64,000 bases of DNA, taken from the NCBI GenBank assembly GCA_023213315.1, contig JAKCPI010011665.1, positions 16,555 to 80,554 of the forward strand, in the 5' to 3' direction. Numbering within the stretch: position 1 is the first letter of the stretch; each line of letters starts with the position of its first letter. The translations under genes were made by a program, and so were the position numbers. This document shows, piece after piece, positions 20,245 to 31,540 of this stretch. The notes below the pieces were generated by a model. The model did not search any database. It had not been told where the DNA came from and saw only the letters and a list, made by a program, of their open reading frames with translations. Origin of the DNA: Euborellia annulipes. Lineage: Eukaryota; Arthropoda; Insecta; Dermaptera; Anisolabididae.

Positions 20245-20295
20245 TTCATTAGATAGAGGTCTAAATGGCTTCTGATGCCGAAAAAACCTTATAAA
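20245..20295 (+). mobile_element. S2 SINE tail fragment
   Basis: GGTCTAAATGGCTTCTGATGCCGAA matches the S2 3' tail; the body is missing. Confidence 0.5.
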
Positions 20296-20299
20296 AACT

Positions 20300-21195
20300 T
20301 TCGCCTGCAATGCCCTCTGATATGCAACCAAAGTTGATTGCCTGAGTTGGTTGCCGCTCTATAAGGCAGTGTTTCCGAATCTCTTGAATTCCTCTTACAT
20401 CCCATCGGCTCCTGATACACATAACACGCTAAGTAGTCTACTAGAAAAAAATTGTATTTGAAATAAACTTATTGTCTCCAGTTCAATACTGACTGTGTAT
20501 TTAGGGGTGGGGGGGGGAGTTCCGAAAACTTCCAGTACTTTTCAAAAAATTCTCTTATTATATAGTATAATATATAAATAATATATGAATAACAGAAACC
20601 TAAAAAAAATCTCTTAAGTTTTTTTTGTATAATATCACACTTTGAACGAAGTTATTTTCAAGGTCATTTGAAAGGACATTAAAAAACAAACTTTAAAGAG
20701 AAAGGAATAAAAAAAAAAAACTATTAAGTTTTTTTTTTTGTTCTCCTTCTTCTTAATCATATTTTAATACTTTTATTAAAACGTTGCAAAATGCACTTAG
20801 AAAGAAAAAAATATCTTTACGTTGATTCATAAAATTCCTGTTATTTTACTATAAAGGAAATTTAAAGGAAAATATTTGACACCTAACAAATAAATTCCGC
20901 TAACAAATATCATCTGAAAGGTGTAATTCTATATTAAATTTCTCTCTCGATTTTAATAAGTAAAGTAAAAAAATCATCTTTGGCATATAATGAAAATACC
21001 TAATTTAGATTTGATGATGCTATTAAGGAGTGCTGATAATCAAAATGACAAAAAATCTCTCTCTTCATTATAACACACTGCGAAAAAAGATTTTAATTCA
21101 TTTAAAAAATCCCCCACGCCTCCGAGACCTAATTCTCTAAATTAAAAACTTGGTAAAATTATTTAGTATATGTGAGGTTTCACCAACTTAGTGAA
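20300..21195. other. AT-rich DNA without recognised feature
   Basis: CAGTGTTTCCGAATC at 20374 resembles a hAT tip but has no partner. Otherwise nothing. Confidence 0.35.
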
Positions 21196-21198
21196 CCC

Positions 21199-21812
21199 AC
21201 GTTTAAAAAAAAAGTGGTTTTCGCGAAATGGTCTGTCTCTGTGTGTCTGCCTGTGAACAAAATATCTCAAGAATGAAAAGAGCTAGGAGGTGGAAATTTT
21301 ATATTTAAGTAAGGTAACCCAATGGCACGTGACTCGAAGCTTTTGAACAAAATCGACCAAAGAGTACTAGTACTTTACTCATGTAATCTAATGATTTTGA
21401 TTGAAATAAAAAATAATTTATTTTTTAGATGGTCTTTAAAATGTATATTCTCAATTTGCTCTCAAAATTGTTTGAAGCACAGTCCTGTACTTCCTAGGAA
21501 CAGTGGCGTCATTTGGGGGGGGGGCAAACGCCCAAAATTCTCTTAATTAATTAAATAAAATGTATTTGAAAGAACTCCAGTTCTTTCCTATACATCTTAT
21601 CCAGCGAAAATCTTCCAATTGCAATATAAAATGTATTTTGGCCAAATTAGAGTATCTATTTATAAATATTAATAAATATTAAGAAAAAAAAGTTTGCCCC
21701 CAAGAAAAAATTCCCCCCCTCCAAGAAAAAGTTGAAATGACGCCACTGCATAGGAATTACTAAAGGAAGAGAAAGATGGGTGTTGTGCGACCAGTCACAT
21801 CAGATTTTTTTT
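21199..21812 (+). mobile_element. Family A copy A9, interrupted by a hAT MITE
   Basis: Body from AAAGTGGTTTTCGCG to the TGTACTTCCTAGGA block. A MITE occupies 21501-21748, and only the last half of the hairpin (GTGCGACCAGTCACATCAGA) remains. Confidence 0.75.
21501..21748. mobile_element. hAT MITE, CAGTGGCGTCATTT ends
   Basis: 14-bp perfect TIR (CAGTGGCGTCATTT) with flanks CCTAGGAA (21493-21500) and CATAGGAA (21749-21756), one mismatch. G and C runs lie just inside the ends. Confidence 0.85.
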
Positions 21813-22183
21813 CTCTAGCATATATTTCGAAATTAAAGAAAATATTTTAGTTTATTATTTTTTTTTTTTTTAGTTCTATTTCAATTTGTTGTGTAATTAT
21901 TCCATTCGATTGTGAAAGTATTATTTTGTCCCTTTCTCTCTCTCTCTCTCTCTCTATTTCCTCTTTCTACTATATTTTGACCTCTATTTTTCAATAGTTA
22001 AAGAATAGAACAAGGTTGACCAGTATAAGACAAAATTATCATAAATTCCAATCTTGGGATTTAAATGCCCGAAAACTTCACTTAACCCGCGTTGAAGTCT
22101 CCAACAATTAAGTTGTCTATAATAAATAAAATAGCCAAGAGTTTGTGACTTCTCATCTCTTCCTTCTTCTTTATCCATATTTG

Positions 22184-22429
22184 GACCCTGTTATGCATTA
22201 GTGTATCAAGCGCCAAAAAATTAAAAATTGAGTTAAGCACGGAATATTGTTTCAAATGCTATAATTAATAGTATTTTTTATGAAATATGTCCTAAAAAAA
22301 TTTATATTTAATGTTACTTGCACAAATGACAAAAAATTTATATATAATCCAATGAAAACAAAAAACTTTAATGTTAATTTTCTCAAAGCTCGGTAGGTGG
22401 CGCTTGACACACTAATGCGTAACAGGGTC
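22184..22429. mobile_element. MITE with about 31-bp TIRs
   Basis: GACCCTGTTATGCATTAGTG (22184) and its imperfect complement ending at 22429 continue to GGCGCTTGA inside. Interior AT-rich. Flanks do not give a clear duplication; superfamily unknown. Confidence 0.75.
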
Positions 22430-22479
22430 TATATATATACAACAAAAATAAGAAAATTGAAATTTAATATATATGATTA

Positions 22480-22555
22480 ATTATAGAATAATAATTGTGA
22501 GATTTAATTATTTAATTTTTAACTTTAATTATCTATGTCTATACTTTATTTTATC
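22480..22555 (+). mobile_element. Family H fragment (H5)
   Basis: ATAATTGTGAGATTTAATTA block of family H, cut by the S1 SINE insertion that follows. Confidence 0.5.
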
Positions 22556-22565
22556 ACTTTTGCTA

Positions 22566-22816
22566 GCCCTCGGGCTTGGTGTAGTGGCTAGGGTGCTGTC
22601 CTCCTATACCAAGGGCCGCGGGTTTGGATCACAGGCAGTCTGATGATTTTATTTAAGCCATTTGGATACCAAATGGCTTGAATAAAAATGCCTGAACCTC
22701 CAATAGATATATTATTTAATAACAGTTATCGTAAAAGTCTTACCCAGTATATGGCCTGAGTGTGAATGGGAAAAAGTGTGAGGGTTTAAAAAAAAAAAAA
22801 AATTAAAATTAAATTT
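22566..22816 (+). mobile_element. S1 SINE (tRNA-derived), full length
   Basis: Head CCCTCGGGCTTGGTGTAGTG holds a box-A-like TGGTGTAGTGGCTAGG and, 40 bp on, a box-B-like GGGTTTGGATCAC. The body includes GATGATTTTATTTAAGCC with a small hairpin ATTTGGATACCAAAT, and the end is A-rich. Flanked by ACTTTTGCTA at 22556-22565 and 22817-22826, a 10-bp perfect duplication. Confidence 0.85.
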
Positions 22817-22949
22817 ACTTTTGCTATTTTATCAAAGAAACAAATCCTGTATGCGTGTCTGTTTATAACGCATAGACTCCAAATCTACTGGGCAGTTTTT
22901 CATAGTTTTTTTTAAATTGGTAGAGAATATTCCTGGGGTAGTTTAGGAT

Positions 22950-23365
22950 TAGGGTCCGACCGAAACAAGATTTTCCGCTGAAACCGAAACCGAAACCGAA
23001 TATTCGGCCTCAACCTTAGTTTCGGCCGAAACTGTAACCGAAACCGAAACTTGTATTTCCTATAAAAATTTTTTTTCATTTTACCTTTTTTTTTTTTTTT
23101 TGAATTTTTTTTCCCTCCCGTGAAAATCATTTTACCTTTTTTTTTTAGGGAGACTAAAATTTTTTTCTCCCTCGAGTGCAAATTATTTGACCTTTTTTTT
23201 TTTTTTTTTGCATGCGAGTCTCATCCCATTTTTTCAGACTCTGGTTTCGGCCGGCCGAAAGGTTCGGCCACTTTTTGGCCGAAACCGAAACTACGGCCGA
23301 AACCATGATTTTTGGCCGAAACTGGCCGAAACCGTAACCGAAACCGAATATTCGGTCGGTTCCTA
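22950..23365 (+). mobile_element. hAT MITE family F, full copy F2
   Basis: 416 bp with TAGGGTCCGACCGAA and TAGGAACCGACCGAA ends and a perfect duplication TTTAGGAT (22942-22949, 23366-23373). Dense CGAAAC subterminal repeats on both sides. Small frames here are repeat translations. Confidence 0.9.
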
Positions 23366-23373
23366 TTTAGGAT

Positions 23374-24371
23374 ATCATTATGTCCCACAAATCAATTATG
23401 TTCACAAATCTGGAATTTTTTCAATGGAAAGCATTGTGTTTTAGCTCTTTTTGTGAAAAATTGAAGCTAATTAATTTTAATAATGAAATAATTAAATCTC
23501 TAAAATGAAAAATAATACAAATTGTTATATAACTTAATTTTTTTTTTTTTTTTAATGGCTTTCTTAATAAATACCGAAGGTAGATAAAATTCTCCCTTTC
23601 TCCAAAATTTCACAATTCAAAAATAGGGTATATCTCGAAATGCTACTTCACATTAAGATGCTTTTTTTTTGTCTTTCGGCATCTCCCTTAAACGATACAT
23701 ATTTATATGTTTATTAAGAGGCATAGGAGGGCATTTGCCACCTATGCCTAGCTACTTTTCATAATAAAAATACAAAAAAATAATAATTTAAATAGATAAT
23801 TGCTTTATACACGTTTTTATAATACATATATTAATTGGAATCTATTTATCGTCACGCTAACATAATTAAATTTACTTGTTTTATATCAAATTTGTTTTTT
23901 TTTTTTGTTTGAGACTATTTTTACCATATAATCCTTTAAGAGGATGTAAATCATTATCTTTTTATTATTATTAAAATTGGTTGGAAATCTTGTTGCTGGG
24001 GCGAGATAAATTCTCAAATGAATTGAACGAAATCTGGAAGTTAAAAAAATATTTTTTTAAATTCTCAGTCCTATGAAGGGGGGATTAATCGAGGGGATAA
24101 AGCAGTTGAAGACAACTCGAGAAGAGTTATATTATCGAATATATTTCGAATTGTATTTGGTATCAATTTAGGATATAACTTATATTATTTGGATTCTGGG
24201 ATGAAGGATATATACTAGTCTACTAAATATATATTAGGTTATAACATTTGGAAAAAGTCTTTAGTTCTAGAAAAACTTTTTCCTACTTCCATCACCAATA
24301 CAATATATTTATTTTGTGCCTAATGTGATAATTGTTACAATTTGATCTAATAATAAAAAATTATCTATTTA
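23374..24371. other. AT-rich DNA without recognised feature
   Basis: No terminal repeats or exon-like islands recognised in about 1 kb. Confidence 0.4.
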
Positions 24372-24540
24372 AATATTTATTAATTCATATACCCGAAAAA
24401 ATAAGGGTGTGCCGCCGAGAGTTGAACCACGGATCCTCCAATTTGTACTCGGTGTGCCCTTACCACAAATTGGAGGATCCGTGGTTCAACTCCCGGCGGC
24501 ACACCCTTATTTTTTCGGGTATATGAATTAATAAATATTT
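24372..24540. repeat. Near-perfect palindrome with tRNA-like boxes
   Basis: Arms 24372-24446 and 24465-24540 differ at about one position; the loop is 18 bp. Each arm contains GGTTCAACTCC, a perfect box-B/T-loop-like sequence, next to CGGCGGCACACCC. Perhaps a tRNA-derived SINE duplicated head to head. High arm identity indicates youth. Confidence 0.75.
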
Positions 24541-24605
24541 AATTATATAAATTTATGTTTAGCGGCTCACATACGCGATATATATAATATCTTAAATATT
24601 ATATA

Positions 24606-24893
24606 CATGGGCGTACCCAGCGAGGGGCAGAGGGGGCAGCTGCCCCCCCCCCTAGAAGCAACAAAAAAAATATTAAATGTTTATAAAGTGATGAAACGAA
24701 ACAAAATTGGTGGTTGACGACGGGGAATGATTCTTTTTGTTAGGACTCGAGGGTTTTTAGGCCTTTAATTCGAAGGCTTTACCCCTCTATATAAAAAATA
24801 GCTATGTCACAATCTGGACGACCATGATCGCCCCCTGGACGACCATGATCTGACTATGCCCCCCCCCTAGTTTTGATCCTGGGTACGCCCATG
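24606..24893. mobile_element. hAT MITE, CATGGGCGTACCCAG ends
   Basis: 15-bp perfect TIR and perfect duplication ATTATATA (24598-24605, 24894-24901). G and C runs inside both ends. Confidence 0.88.
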
Positions 24894-24901
24894 ATTATAT
24901 A

Positions 24902-25344
24902 CATAATTTCTTATTAAAAAATCATCTTATAGAAATTTAAACTTCCCCTGGTCTTTAAAAAATTTAAAATAAAAAAAAATAAAAAAAAAAAACAAACTAC
25001 TTAATTAATTATTTAATTTAAAAATAAAATAAATATTTTTTTAAAAAAAAATTAAAAAAAAAAAAATAAAAAAATATATATATAAAAATTTCATTCTAGT
25101 AATTTGCTGGGAGGGCAAACTTGCTAAAATTTTTACGATTAATTCAAAAAATTTTTCCAAGGGGTGTTGTAAAAATCGCGGATTTTAATAAAGCCATTTT
25201 TACAGCCCCTTGGGGACCAATTCACTCTAAATTTTATTATCTTTTTAAATTCATAATGTTTCATTCTTTTTCGTTAGTTGGTTTCAGAGATATATTTTGT
25301 TTTTTTGCATTTGATTATTTCACCCTAAAACGTAAAATTTTTTA
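24902..25344. other. AT-rich DNA without recognised feature
   Basis: A/T homopolymer-rich; a weak frame at 25121-25345 has no support. Confidence 0.35.
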
Positions 25345-25399
25345 ATTGTTGTGAATACTTTTAGATTAAAAAAAAAAAAAAATCTTTGGTTAAAGCAGG

Positions 25400-25767
25400 C
25401 AAAAAGCCAAGACATTCGAGGCAGGCAGGCAGGCAATCGGGCTGTGGTCCAGGTCCAAAGAAAAAGAGAGAGAGACAGAGAGAGAGATGTCAATCTGGCA
25501 ACATTGGCTGGCAAGGTTACTAGGCCGGTTGCCATGTTGCCTTCTCTCTCTCTTGCACACGCACTCTTCAGGCATACAACAAACTCCGGCATTCCAGGGA
25601 GAGTCGCGTTGTGGCAGGCGATCGGCCAACAACAAAATATACAAAAAGAAAAAAAAACGTACACAAACATGCGCGCGTGTATCCACCACCTTGTTGTTCA
25701 GTGTTTATTCAGTGCAATTGTTGTTTAAAAAAAAAAAGTGTTTTTGTTGTTGTTTTATTATTAAATA
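25400..25767 (+). promoter_or_regulatory. Candidate promoter and 5' UTR
   Basis: A 370-bp GC-balanced island free of the window's repeat families. It has (GGCA)n, a GA tract (25460-25488), a CT tract (25541-25552), GC-rich unique DNA, and two initiator-like TTCAGT motifs at 25697-25702 and 25708-25713 ahead of an AT-rich leader to the ATG. Overlapping frames on both strands are by-products of the composition. Confidence 0.5.
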
Positions 25768-25818
25768 ATGGAATCACAATCGCGTGGGAGTCACGATGCT
25801 GGAGGTGCTTTGGATCAG
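25768..25818 (+). CDS. Candidate first coding exon, 17 codons
   Basis: ATG in context AATAATGG opens MESQSRGSHDAGGALDQ and meets a GTGAAA donor at 25819 after CAG, exit phase 0. The reading continues into poly-T coding for Phe, as expected of intron. The upstream promoter-like island makes it the most convincing start exon. Protein not recognised. Confidence 0.5.
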
Positions 25819-26121
25819 GTGAAATTATTTCTTTTTTTTTTTTTTTTCCTCTTGGTATTAGAAACGTCCTTGATGTCAGGTGCGCCCTTCGCCCTTTTTT
25901 TTTACCCTCCCGTAGTCACTTGTTGTTCTCTTTCTCCGTCTCGTCGACGCACACACCTGCTTACTTTGATTTTCACCCTGGAGACTTGAATGCCGCTTTC
26001 GTCGTCAAGTTTCCTCTCTTCACGCCCGCTCTTATCTAAACTGAAAGCTAAAAGATAAGCTTAACTAAATAAAAGATTACAAACAGCAAATATTTAATCT
26101 AAATAAATATTTTACAAAATT
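25819..26121. other. Putative first intron start
   Basis: Poly-T followed by GC-balanced sequence to about 26040 without a clear exon; then AT-rich DNA up to the family A copy. Confidence 0.35.
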
Positions 26122-26735
26122 TTTTACTTTCTCTTACCTCTTATATATGTTGAATATATAGAGAGAGAAAGTATTGGATTCATGTCAAAAATTCGATGTC
26201 GAGATTTTGATGGATATACACGTTTTGAGGTCCCCTGAATCCAAAAAAGTGGTTTTCGCGACATGGTCTGTCTGTCTGTCTGTGTGGTTCAATTTAAAGC
26301 ATGAAAAGAGCTAGGAGGTTGAAATTTTATATTTAAGTTAGACATCCACCTAGGGAGTGAAAATAAGCTTTTAATCAAAATCGGCCAAAGAGTACTAGTA
26401 CTTTACTGATGTCACTTTTTCAGTTTTTTTTCGATTTTCTCAAAATTCGCTCCAACGAATTTTGATTAAAATTCATAAATCAATTATTTTTTAAATGCTC
26501 TTTAAAATGTATATTCTCGTTTTGTCATTGAAATCTTCTGAAGACCATTTTACTCTTGTACTTCATGAGAAAGTTAGGAGAAATGGTTGCCATAGTAACT
26601 TAATATAACTATTTTTCTGTTTATAAATTTTACATCTTGAATTCAAATGTACTTTACTGTCGGAAACTAAATATATCTCAACAAAAAAAATCTGGTATGA
26701 CAAGCACAGTACACAACTTTCTTTTCCCCTAAATT
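26122..26735 (+). mobile_element. Family A copy A10, hairpin truncated
   Basis: Complete head, (GTCT)n tract and body; breaks off inside the first hairpin arm after CACAACTTTC. Confidence 0.8.
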
Positions 26736-27339
26736 GGAATAAAAAAAAAATTGTAAATAATATGCAAAACCTTATTGGAAACCATCATCTCAAATTGGGG
26801 TGGGAAGTTATCGAAGAAATAATAAATAATATTTCTTTAAAATTTTCGATTAAAGAATTTATTATATTTTAATTTTTTAAAGAAAAATAAACTTCAAAGA
26901 ATGAGTGTTCCCTCCCCCACCCCCTCAATTAAAGAAATTATTTTATTTTCAAAATCTTCAAATATGTGTGATCCTCCCCTCCCCTCCCTAAATTATTTTA
27001 TAAAGAACATGTATGATTTATATATTTAGTAAAAATCACAGAACTAGTCAGAATATTCCCTCTGTGTTTTTTTACTAAATATGAATTTATTTTATTTTAA
27101 TTATTTTTTAAAGAAAAAAATCTTAAAATATGTGGGGTCCCCCTTCTCCCCTCTCAATTAAAAAATTTATTTTAATTGAAGATTTTTTATAAAAATAAAA
27201 TTCAAATTCTTTTTGAATTGAAGATTTTAAAGAAATTCAAACATTCAATATTTTTATTTAGGCTAAGAAATAATTTTGTTTTTTTTACAAATAGTAAATT
27301 TAAATTCGCGAATAGGGATGGGGGCAGGATTATTTAGAG
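26736..27339. other. AT-rich DNA with repeated CCCTCCCC patches
   Basis: Three imperfect units (around 26905, 26970, 27125) combine AAATATGTG with CCCTCCCCxCCCTCAATT, suggesting a diverged tandem repeat of roughly 70-200 bp spacing. Nothing else recognised. Confidence 0.4.
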
Positions 27340-27816
27340 CAGTGGTTCCCAACCGGTGTGACCCGGCACCCAACGGGGCCGCGAGAATGCCTCAGGGGTG
27401 CCGCGAGATATTTAGGTAAAAAAAAAAAAAAGATGCGGAAAAAATAAAGATTTCCTCGAAAAAAGGTGAAATGATTTAAACGAAAGCGGCAAAAATTTCC
27501 CCTGTATGGAAAAACTTAAGCTTTGCAAAAAAAAAAAAAAAAAAGGGAAAATGATTTTCAGATCAGAATAAAAAAATTTGCATAAGCGGCAAAAATTTCG
27601 TTCCCCTAAAAAGAAGATAAAATGATTTGCATGTAAGGGAAAAAAATTTTCCTCCGGGCGATAAAAATTTAGTGTAAAGGGAAAAAATTTTACCGGAGGG
27701 AGGCAAAAATTTCGTTTTGCGAAGGGAGAAAAAAAAGGAAGGGTGCCCCTAGTGTGTTATGTTATTTTCAATGCACCTTTGGGGTGCCGTGGACTTCAAA
27801 AGGGTGGGAAACACTG
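27340..27816. mobile_element. hAT MITE, CAGTGGTTCCCAACC type
   Basis: Left CAGTGGTTCCCAACCGG, right complement CAGTGTTTCCCACCC. Flanks ATTTAGAG and ATTTTAGG agree only in part. Interior has several AAAATGATTT and GGCAAAAATTTC repeats. Confidence 0.7.
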
Positions 27817-28335
27817 ATTTTAGGTTTTTTTTATTTTCTTCCTTTAAAATAAAATAATTTTTTTTAAATAGTAAATATTAAGGACATTTTATTTATTAAT
27901 TTTTTTCTAGATGATATAATCAAACTATTAAAATCTGATTAAGGAAGAAGAAAAAAAAATTTATTTTCTTTTTACTCTTTACTTCCTTTCTAAGTTTTTT
28001 TTTTCTCCTCTTTGAATGACCTTAAAAATATGTAAAATCAAGAAAAGCTCTTTCTAATAAATAGTGCCTATTTAAATTTTCTATTTAATTATACTTTAAA
28101 AAAGTTTAAACTTTATTTAGGATATTGAAATAAAATTTTACTTTCGCTTAATAAAATATTTATTTTTTGCCTTTGGGCATCCGAGGCTTTTTTAGGCTCT
28201 GTTAGATAATATAATTTAAAAGGAACTCAAACAGGTGGCGTTTTCAAGGTTTTTAAATAGAAATTTAAAAGGCCATACATAAATAGGCCTAGATTCATAT
28301 CAATTTTGACTTTTCTATAAGTATAAATGCTATAA
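27817..28335. other. AT-rich DNA without recognised feature
   Basis: A TTTGGGCATCCGAGGC patch near 28172-28187 may be an S2 tail remnant; otherwise nothing. Confidence 0.35.
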
Positions 28336-28777
28336 TGAAAAAAATCATTGTCTGGTTTTATGAAACCACGATGCAAGTGAAACTTTTTTTGGATCGGAGG
28401 CATTTAACTGAAAATTTTCAGAAAATTCTTCAATTAAGGGTATTAAAATTGCGTTTTTAATCTTAACTTAATAATTGGAAAATGGGAAATCAATAGACAC
28501 ATGTTAAAAACTGAGAACAATATTTATTTTGCAATTGAAGATTTAAATTATTTTAAAAATTATATTTTATCAATTTAAAAATTGAATTATTAAATCTCTC
28601 AATTATTTTTTTATAATTCGTCATATATATTAAATTTCAACTTCCCTATTTTTGTTGTCACGACTTGTGACGTCATGGCTTGTAGCGTCACGGCCTTTGA
28701 CGTCACGGCTTGTAACGCGACATGCTGATAGAAGAGCAAAAAAATTTGAGGGGATAAAATAAAAGTTTCACTTAAAA
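28336..28777 (-). mobile_element. Family H copy H2, full length
   Basis: Reverse copy bounded by GTTTTATGAAACCACGATGC (terminal hairpin plus CAAGTGAAAC) and AAAAGTTTCACTT. Near the latter, three tandem units of about 20 bp carry GACGTCA-type sites (28650-28715). Confidence 0.75.
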
Positions 28778-28794
28778 AAAAAATTGTATTTTTT

Positions 28795-28903
28795 AATGAT
28801 TTGGTATGCAAATAGTTTAAATAAAATCATCAGATTTCGTGGGATCGCGACCCTTGGTATAGAAAACCAGCGCGCTACCAACTAGACCAAGGCCCGAGGG
28901 CAA
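28795..28903 (-). mobile_element. S1-like SINE, 3' truncated
   Basis: Minus strand CCCTCGGGCCTTGGTCTAGT head with box-A-like TCTAGTTGGTAGCG and box-B-like GGTCGCGATCCC, then CTGATGATTTTATTTAAAC and the start of the body. Confidence 0.7.
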
Positions 28904-29452
28904 ATTTCATATTTAATAGTGCAGGAAAAAAAAATACTTCCCTGGTCGTTTCTTTCTTTACATTTTACAATAGACATAAAAACGTTTGAATACTTTGAAA
29001 AGTAATAAAAACAGGAACACAACATTCCAAACATAGATAGTTCTTGACGATTTTAATATTTCATAGAGGAATTCTCATATTGGAAACCCTCCCTCCCTAT
29101 TCAGGTACATATTATACTAGTATATTAATAATTGATTTTTTTTTATACCCGTAACAATAGAAAATTCCATCCCTTGAGGAATTCAATATAATATGTTTAT
29201 TAAAATTCTCGTTTATATTCTTTGAAACGGATAAATAATTCCAAGTTATTAATTATACTAGACACAATTTAAAAGAAACTTTTGAATAGTGAAATATAAT
29301 ATTCTGTCCTGAAAAATATTTTCATTTAGATTAAATGAATAATAAATAAATAAATTTTTTTTTTCATTTTTTTACTTTCCCTTACCCAGTTATACTTTTA
29401 AGCCTCAAAGCCTGAGGACATTGCGTTAAACTTCTTATATAACTTTTTTTTT
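28904..29452. other. AT-rich DNA without recognised feature
   Basis: A small family A head scrap (ACTTTCCCTTACCCAG near 29371) is present; otherwise nothing. Confidence 0.35.
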
Positions 29453-29887
29453 TTACTTTCTCTTACCTATGTATATATGTAATAATATATATAGAGAGAA
29501 AGTATTGGATTCATGTCAAAAATTCGATGTCGAGATTTTGATGGATCTTCACGTTTTGAGGTCCCCTGAATCCAAAAAAGTGGTTTTCGCGACATGGTCT
29601 GTCTGTCTGTCTGTGTGGTTAAAAGCATGAAGGAATTGAGCTAAGAGGTTGAAATTTTATATTTAAGTTAAGCCCCTCTAGGGAAGGAAAATAAGTTTTT
29701 AATCAAAATCGGCCAAAGAGTACTAGTACTTTACTGATGTGCTTTTTCAGTTTCTTTCGATTTTCTCAAAATTTGCTGCAACAATTTTGATTAAAATTCA
29801 AAAATCTGGTCTCACTAGCACTGTACACAACTTTCTTTTACCAAGAGAAAGTTGTGTGCTGTGCGACCAGTCATACCAGATTTTTTT
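29453..29887 (+). mobile_element. Family A copy A11, internally deleted
   Basis: Complete head and (GTCT)n, but the body jumps from TTAAAATTCAAAAATC directly to the hairpin (29801-29887), removing about 230 bp. Both ends are intact. Confidence 0.8.
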
Positions 29888-30379
29888 ATAATAGGTTTGT
29901 TCGTTTATCGCCCGACGTGGATGGTTACAAGTAGCCCAAGCCCACATTTCCCCAGATACACGCCTTCTCACCCCCTCTCTATGTGAAAACTAACATAGCT
30001 GTCAGGCTACTTTTGGATGCTCTTGTGCTGTTCTGGGGTGTGCTTTGGGCTGCCCCGAAACCTTACCCAGACCTCACCAGACAAAACACGACAGGCCCTG
30101 GACTGGCACATGTTTTCCTTCAATTAGCATATGTTCCGCCTACTTGTCGATAAAGTAGTAAGCCACTTTACCACCCTAAAAACTCAATGAAGCCGTGAAG
30201 TTAGCAGCAAACCTGGTTTAATTAAAAAATCCCTTGTTTCTAACTTCACTTTTTGTTTGGGATTTTTTGGAGTTTTTTTTTTAGTTTTTATTCACTGCCT
30301 AAACCTTGATGCCTTAAAAAACTATTTAGTTTATTGAATAATCCAACACCTCAATAGATAACAAAAAACCTAAAAAAAA

Positions 30380-30609
30380 ATTTTTTGGTGTTGACGGTAC
30401 ATTTGTATTCAAGATGTTAAATTGGGGAAAATATGGGACATATGAGACATTTGTATTTTGTTACCATAGCAACCATCTCTCCTATCAAGTACAAGAGCAA
30501 AATGTGCTTCAAAAGATTTCAATAAAAAAAATGTGCTCATTTTGCATTTTAAAGAGCATCTAAAAAATAATTGATTTTTGAATTTTAATCAAAATCGTTG
30601 GAGCGAAAA
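30380..30609 (-). mobile_element. Family A fragment (A12) nested in the 1.6-kb element
   Basis: Reverse body segment with ATTTTGTTACCATAGCAACC and the AATCAAAATCGTTGGAGCG block; hairpin and head missing. Confidence 0.65.
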
Positions 30610-30841
30610 AATTTTTTAATAAAGAATAAGAGAAAATTTAGGTTTCCTTATATATAAATTGAGATGTTCAACCTCTCCAGCCTGTAATCTGCGATTAACT
30701 TTATAAAAAAATAGTTTATTCCATTTATAGAAAAAGCATGGGGAGTTATATGGGAATCTGCGCATTTAAACAAGATAAGATTTGCTGACAAGGATCTTTA
30801 TTTTCAAATAAGTTATTATTAAGAGCAAACACCTATCTAAT

Positions 30842-30844
30842 AGA

Positions 30845-30872
<28 letters not shown>
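30842..30872. repeat. (AT)n microsatellite
   Basis: About 31 bp of alternating AT. Confidence 0.9.
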
Positions 30873-30876
<4 letters not shown>

Positions 30877-31540
30877 GAAAAATAAAATAATTATCATTTA
30901 TTACTTAAAACATCTTGTTCCAAGATTTAATATAAATAGAAAAAAGATTAAAATGAAATTAGTTAAAATACAATTTTTTTAAATTTTTACAATTTTTTTA
31001 AATTTAAATCATGGAATATCAGGGAATGATTTTAATCTATAAAACTGAGAATATTGATCTTAAGGTAGCAACTCTTCGAAGTGATCATGTGTTTTTCTAA
31101 AAAATTGTACCGCGCTAACTTGTCGCTAACTTCAATATGTAGAACTTTCTCTTACCCTATTTTTACACCTGCTATGAATCACGTGTAAATTTGCCCGTCC
31201 ACCGGCACCCTGCCGGCACCCAAAGCGAGAAAAACAAACACCTGGGAGCGGGCAAGTGCTTACCAGGCTCCGCCCACTTGCTTGAGGGGCGGGACTTGGG
31301 AGCTTGCCCATGGATGCTCAATTTTGAACCAAACACCTGGGAAATTACCCAGGGTTACCCAAGGATAGAATCAAACTAAGAGGAAGTTACCCTAACTCCG
31401 CCCCATCTCCGTCCTAACTCCGCCCACTTTTTCTAATCAAACGACGTTTTTAAGCACATTTCGGGCAATGGGTATCCAATGTGCATCCAATTGCAATAAA
31501 CGAACAAACCTAATATATCCCTATCGATCTCTTAAAGTCT

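Larger units (their letters stand above)
29892..31512. mobile_element. 1.6-kb element with TAGGTTTGTTCGTTTAT ends
   Basis: 17-bp TIR TAGGTTTGTTCGTTTAT at both ends. Both subterminal regions are GC-rich (29910-30190 and 31180-31480), with an AT-rich middle carrying a family A fragment. If TA is the duplicated target, the ends are GGTTTGTTCG. No transposase seen; non-autonomous, superfamily open. Confidence 0.7.

Noticed and set aside
22566..22640. Possible tRNA gene
   Set aside because: Only box A and box B equivalents are present; the sequence continues into a SINE body and A-rich tail with a target duplication. The same holds for 38817, 51571 and 62295.
22912..23444. Arg-, Lys- and Asn-rich frames, also at 3329, 18341 and 52579
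   Set aside because: Translations of CCGAAAC subterminal repeats of family F hAT elements.
25351..25728. Overlapping 93-142-codon frames on both strands
   Set aside because: They overlap in several frames over a GA/CT-rich island and have no recognisable domain; only the short ATG exon at 25768 was kept.
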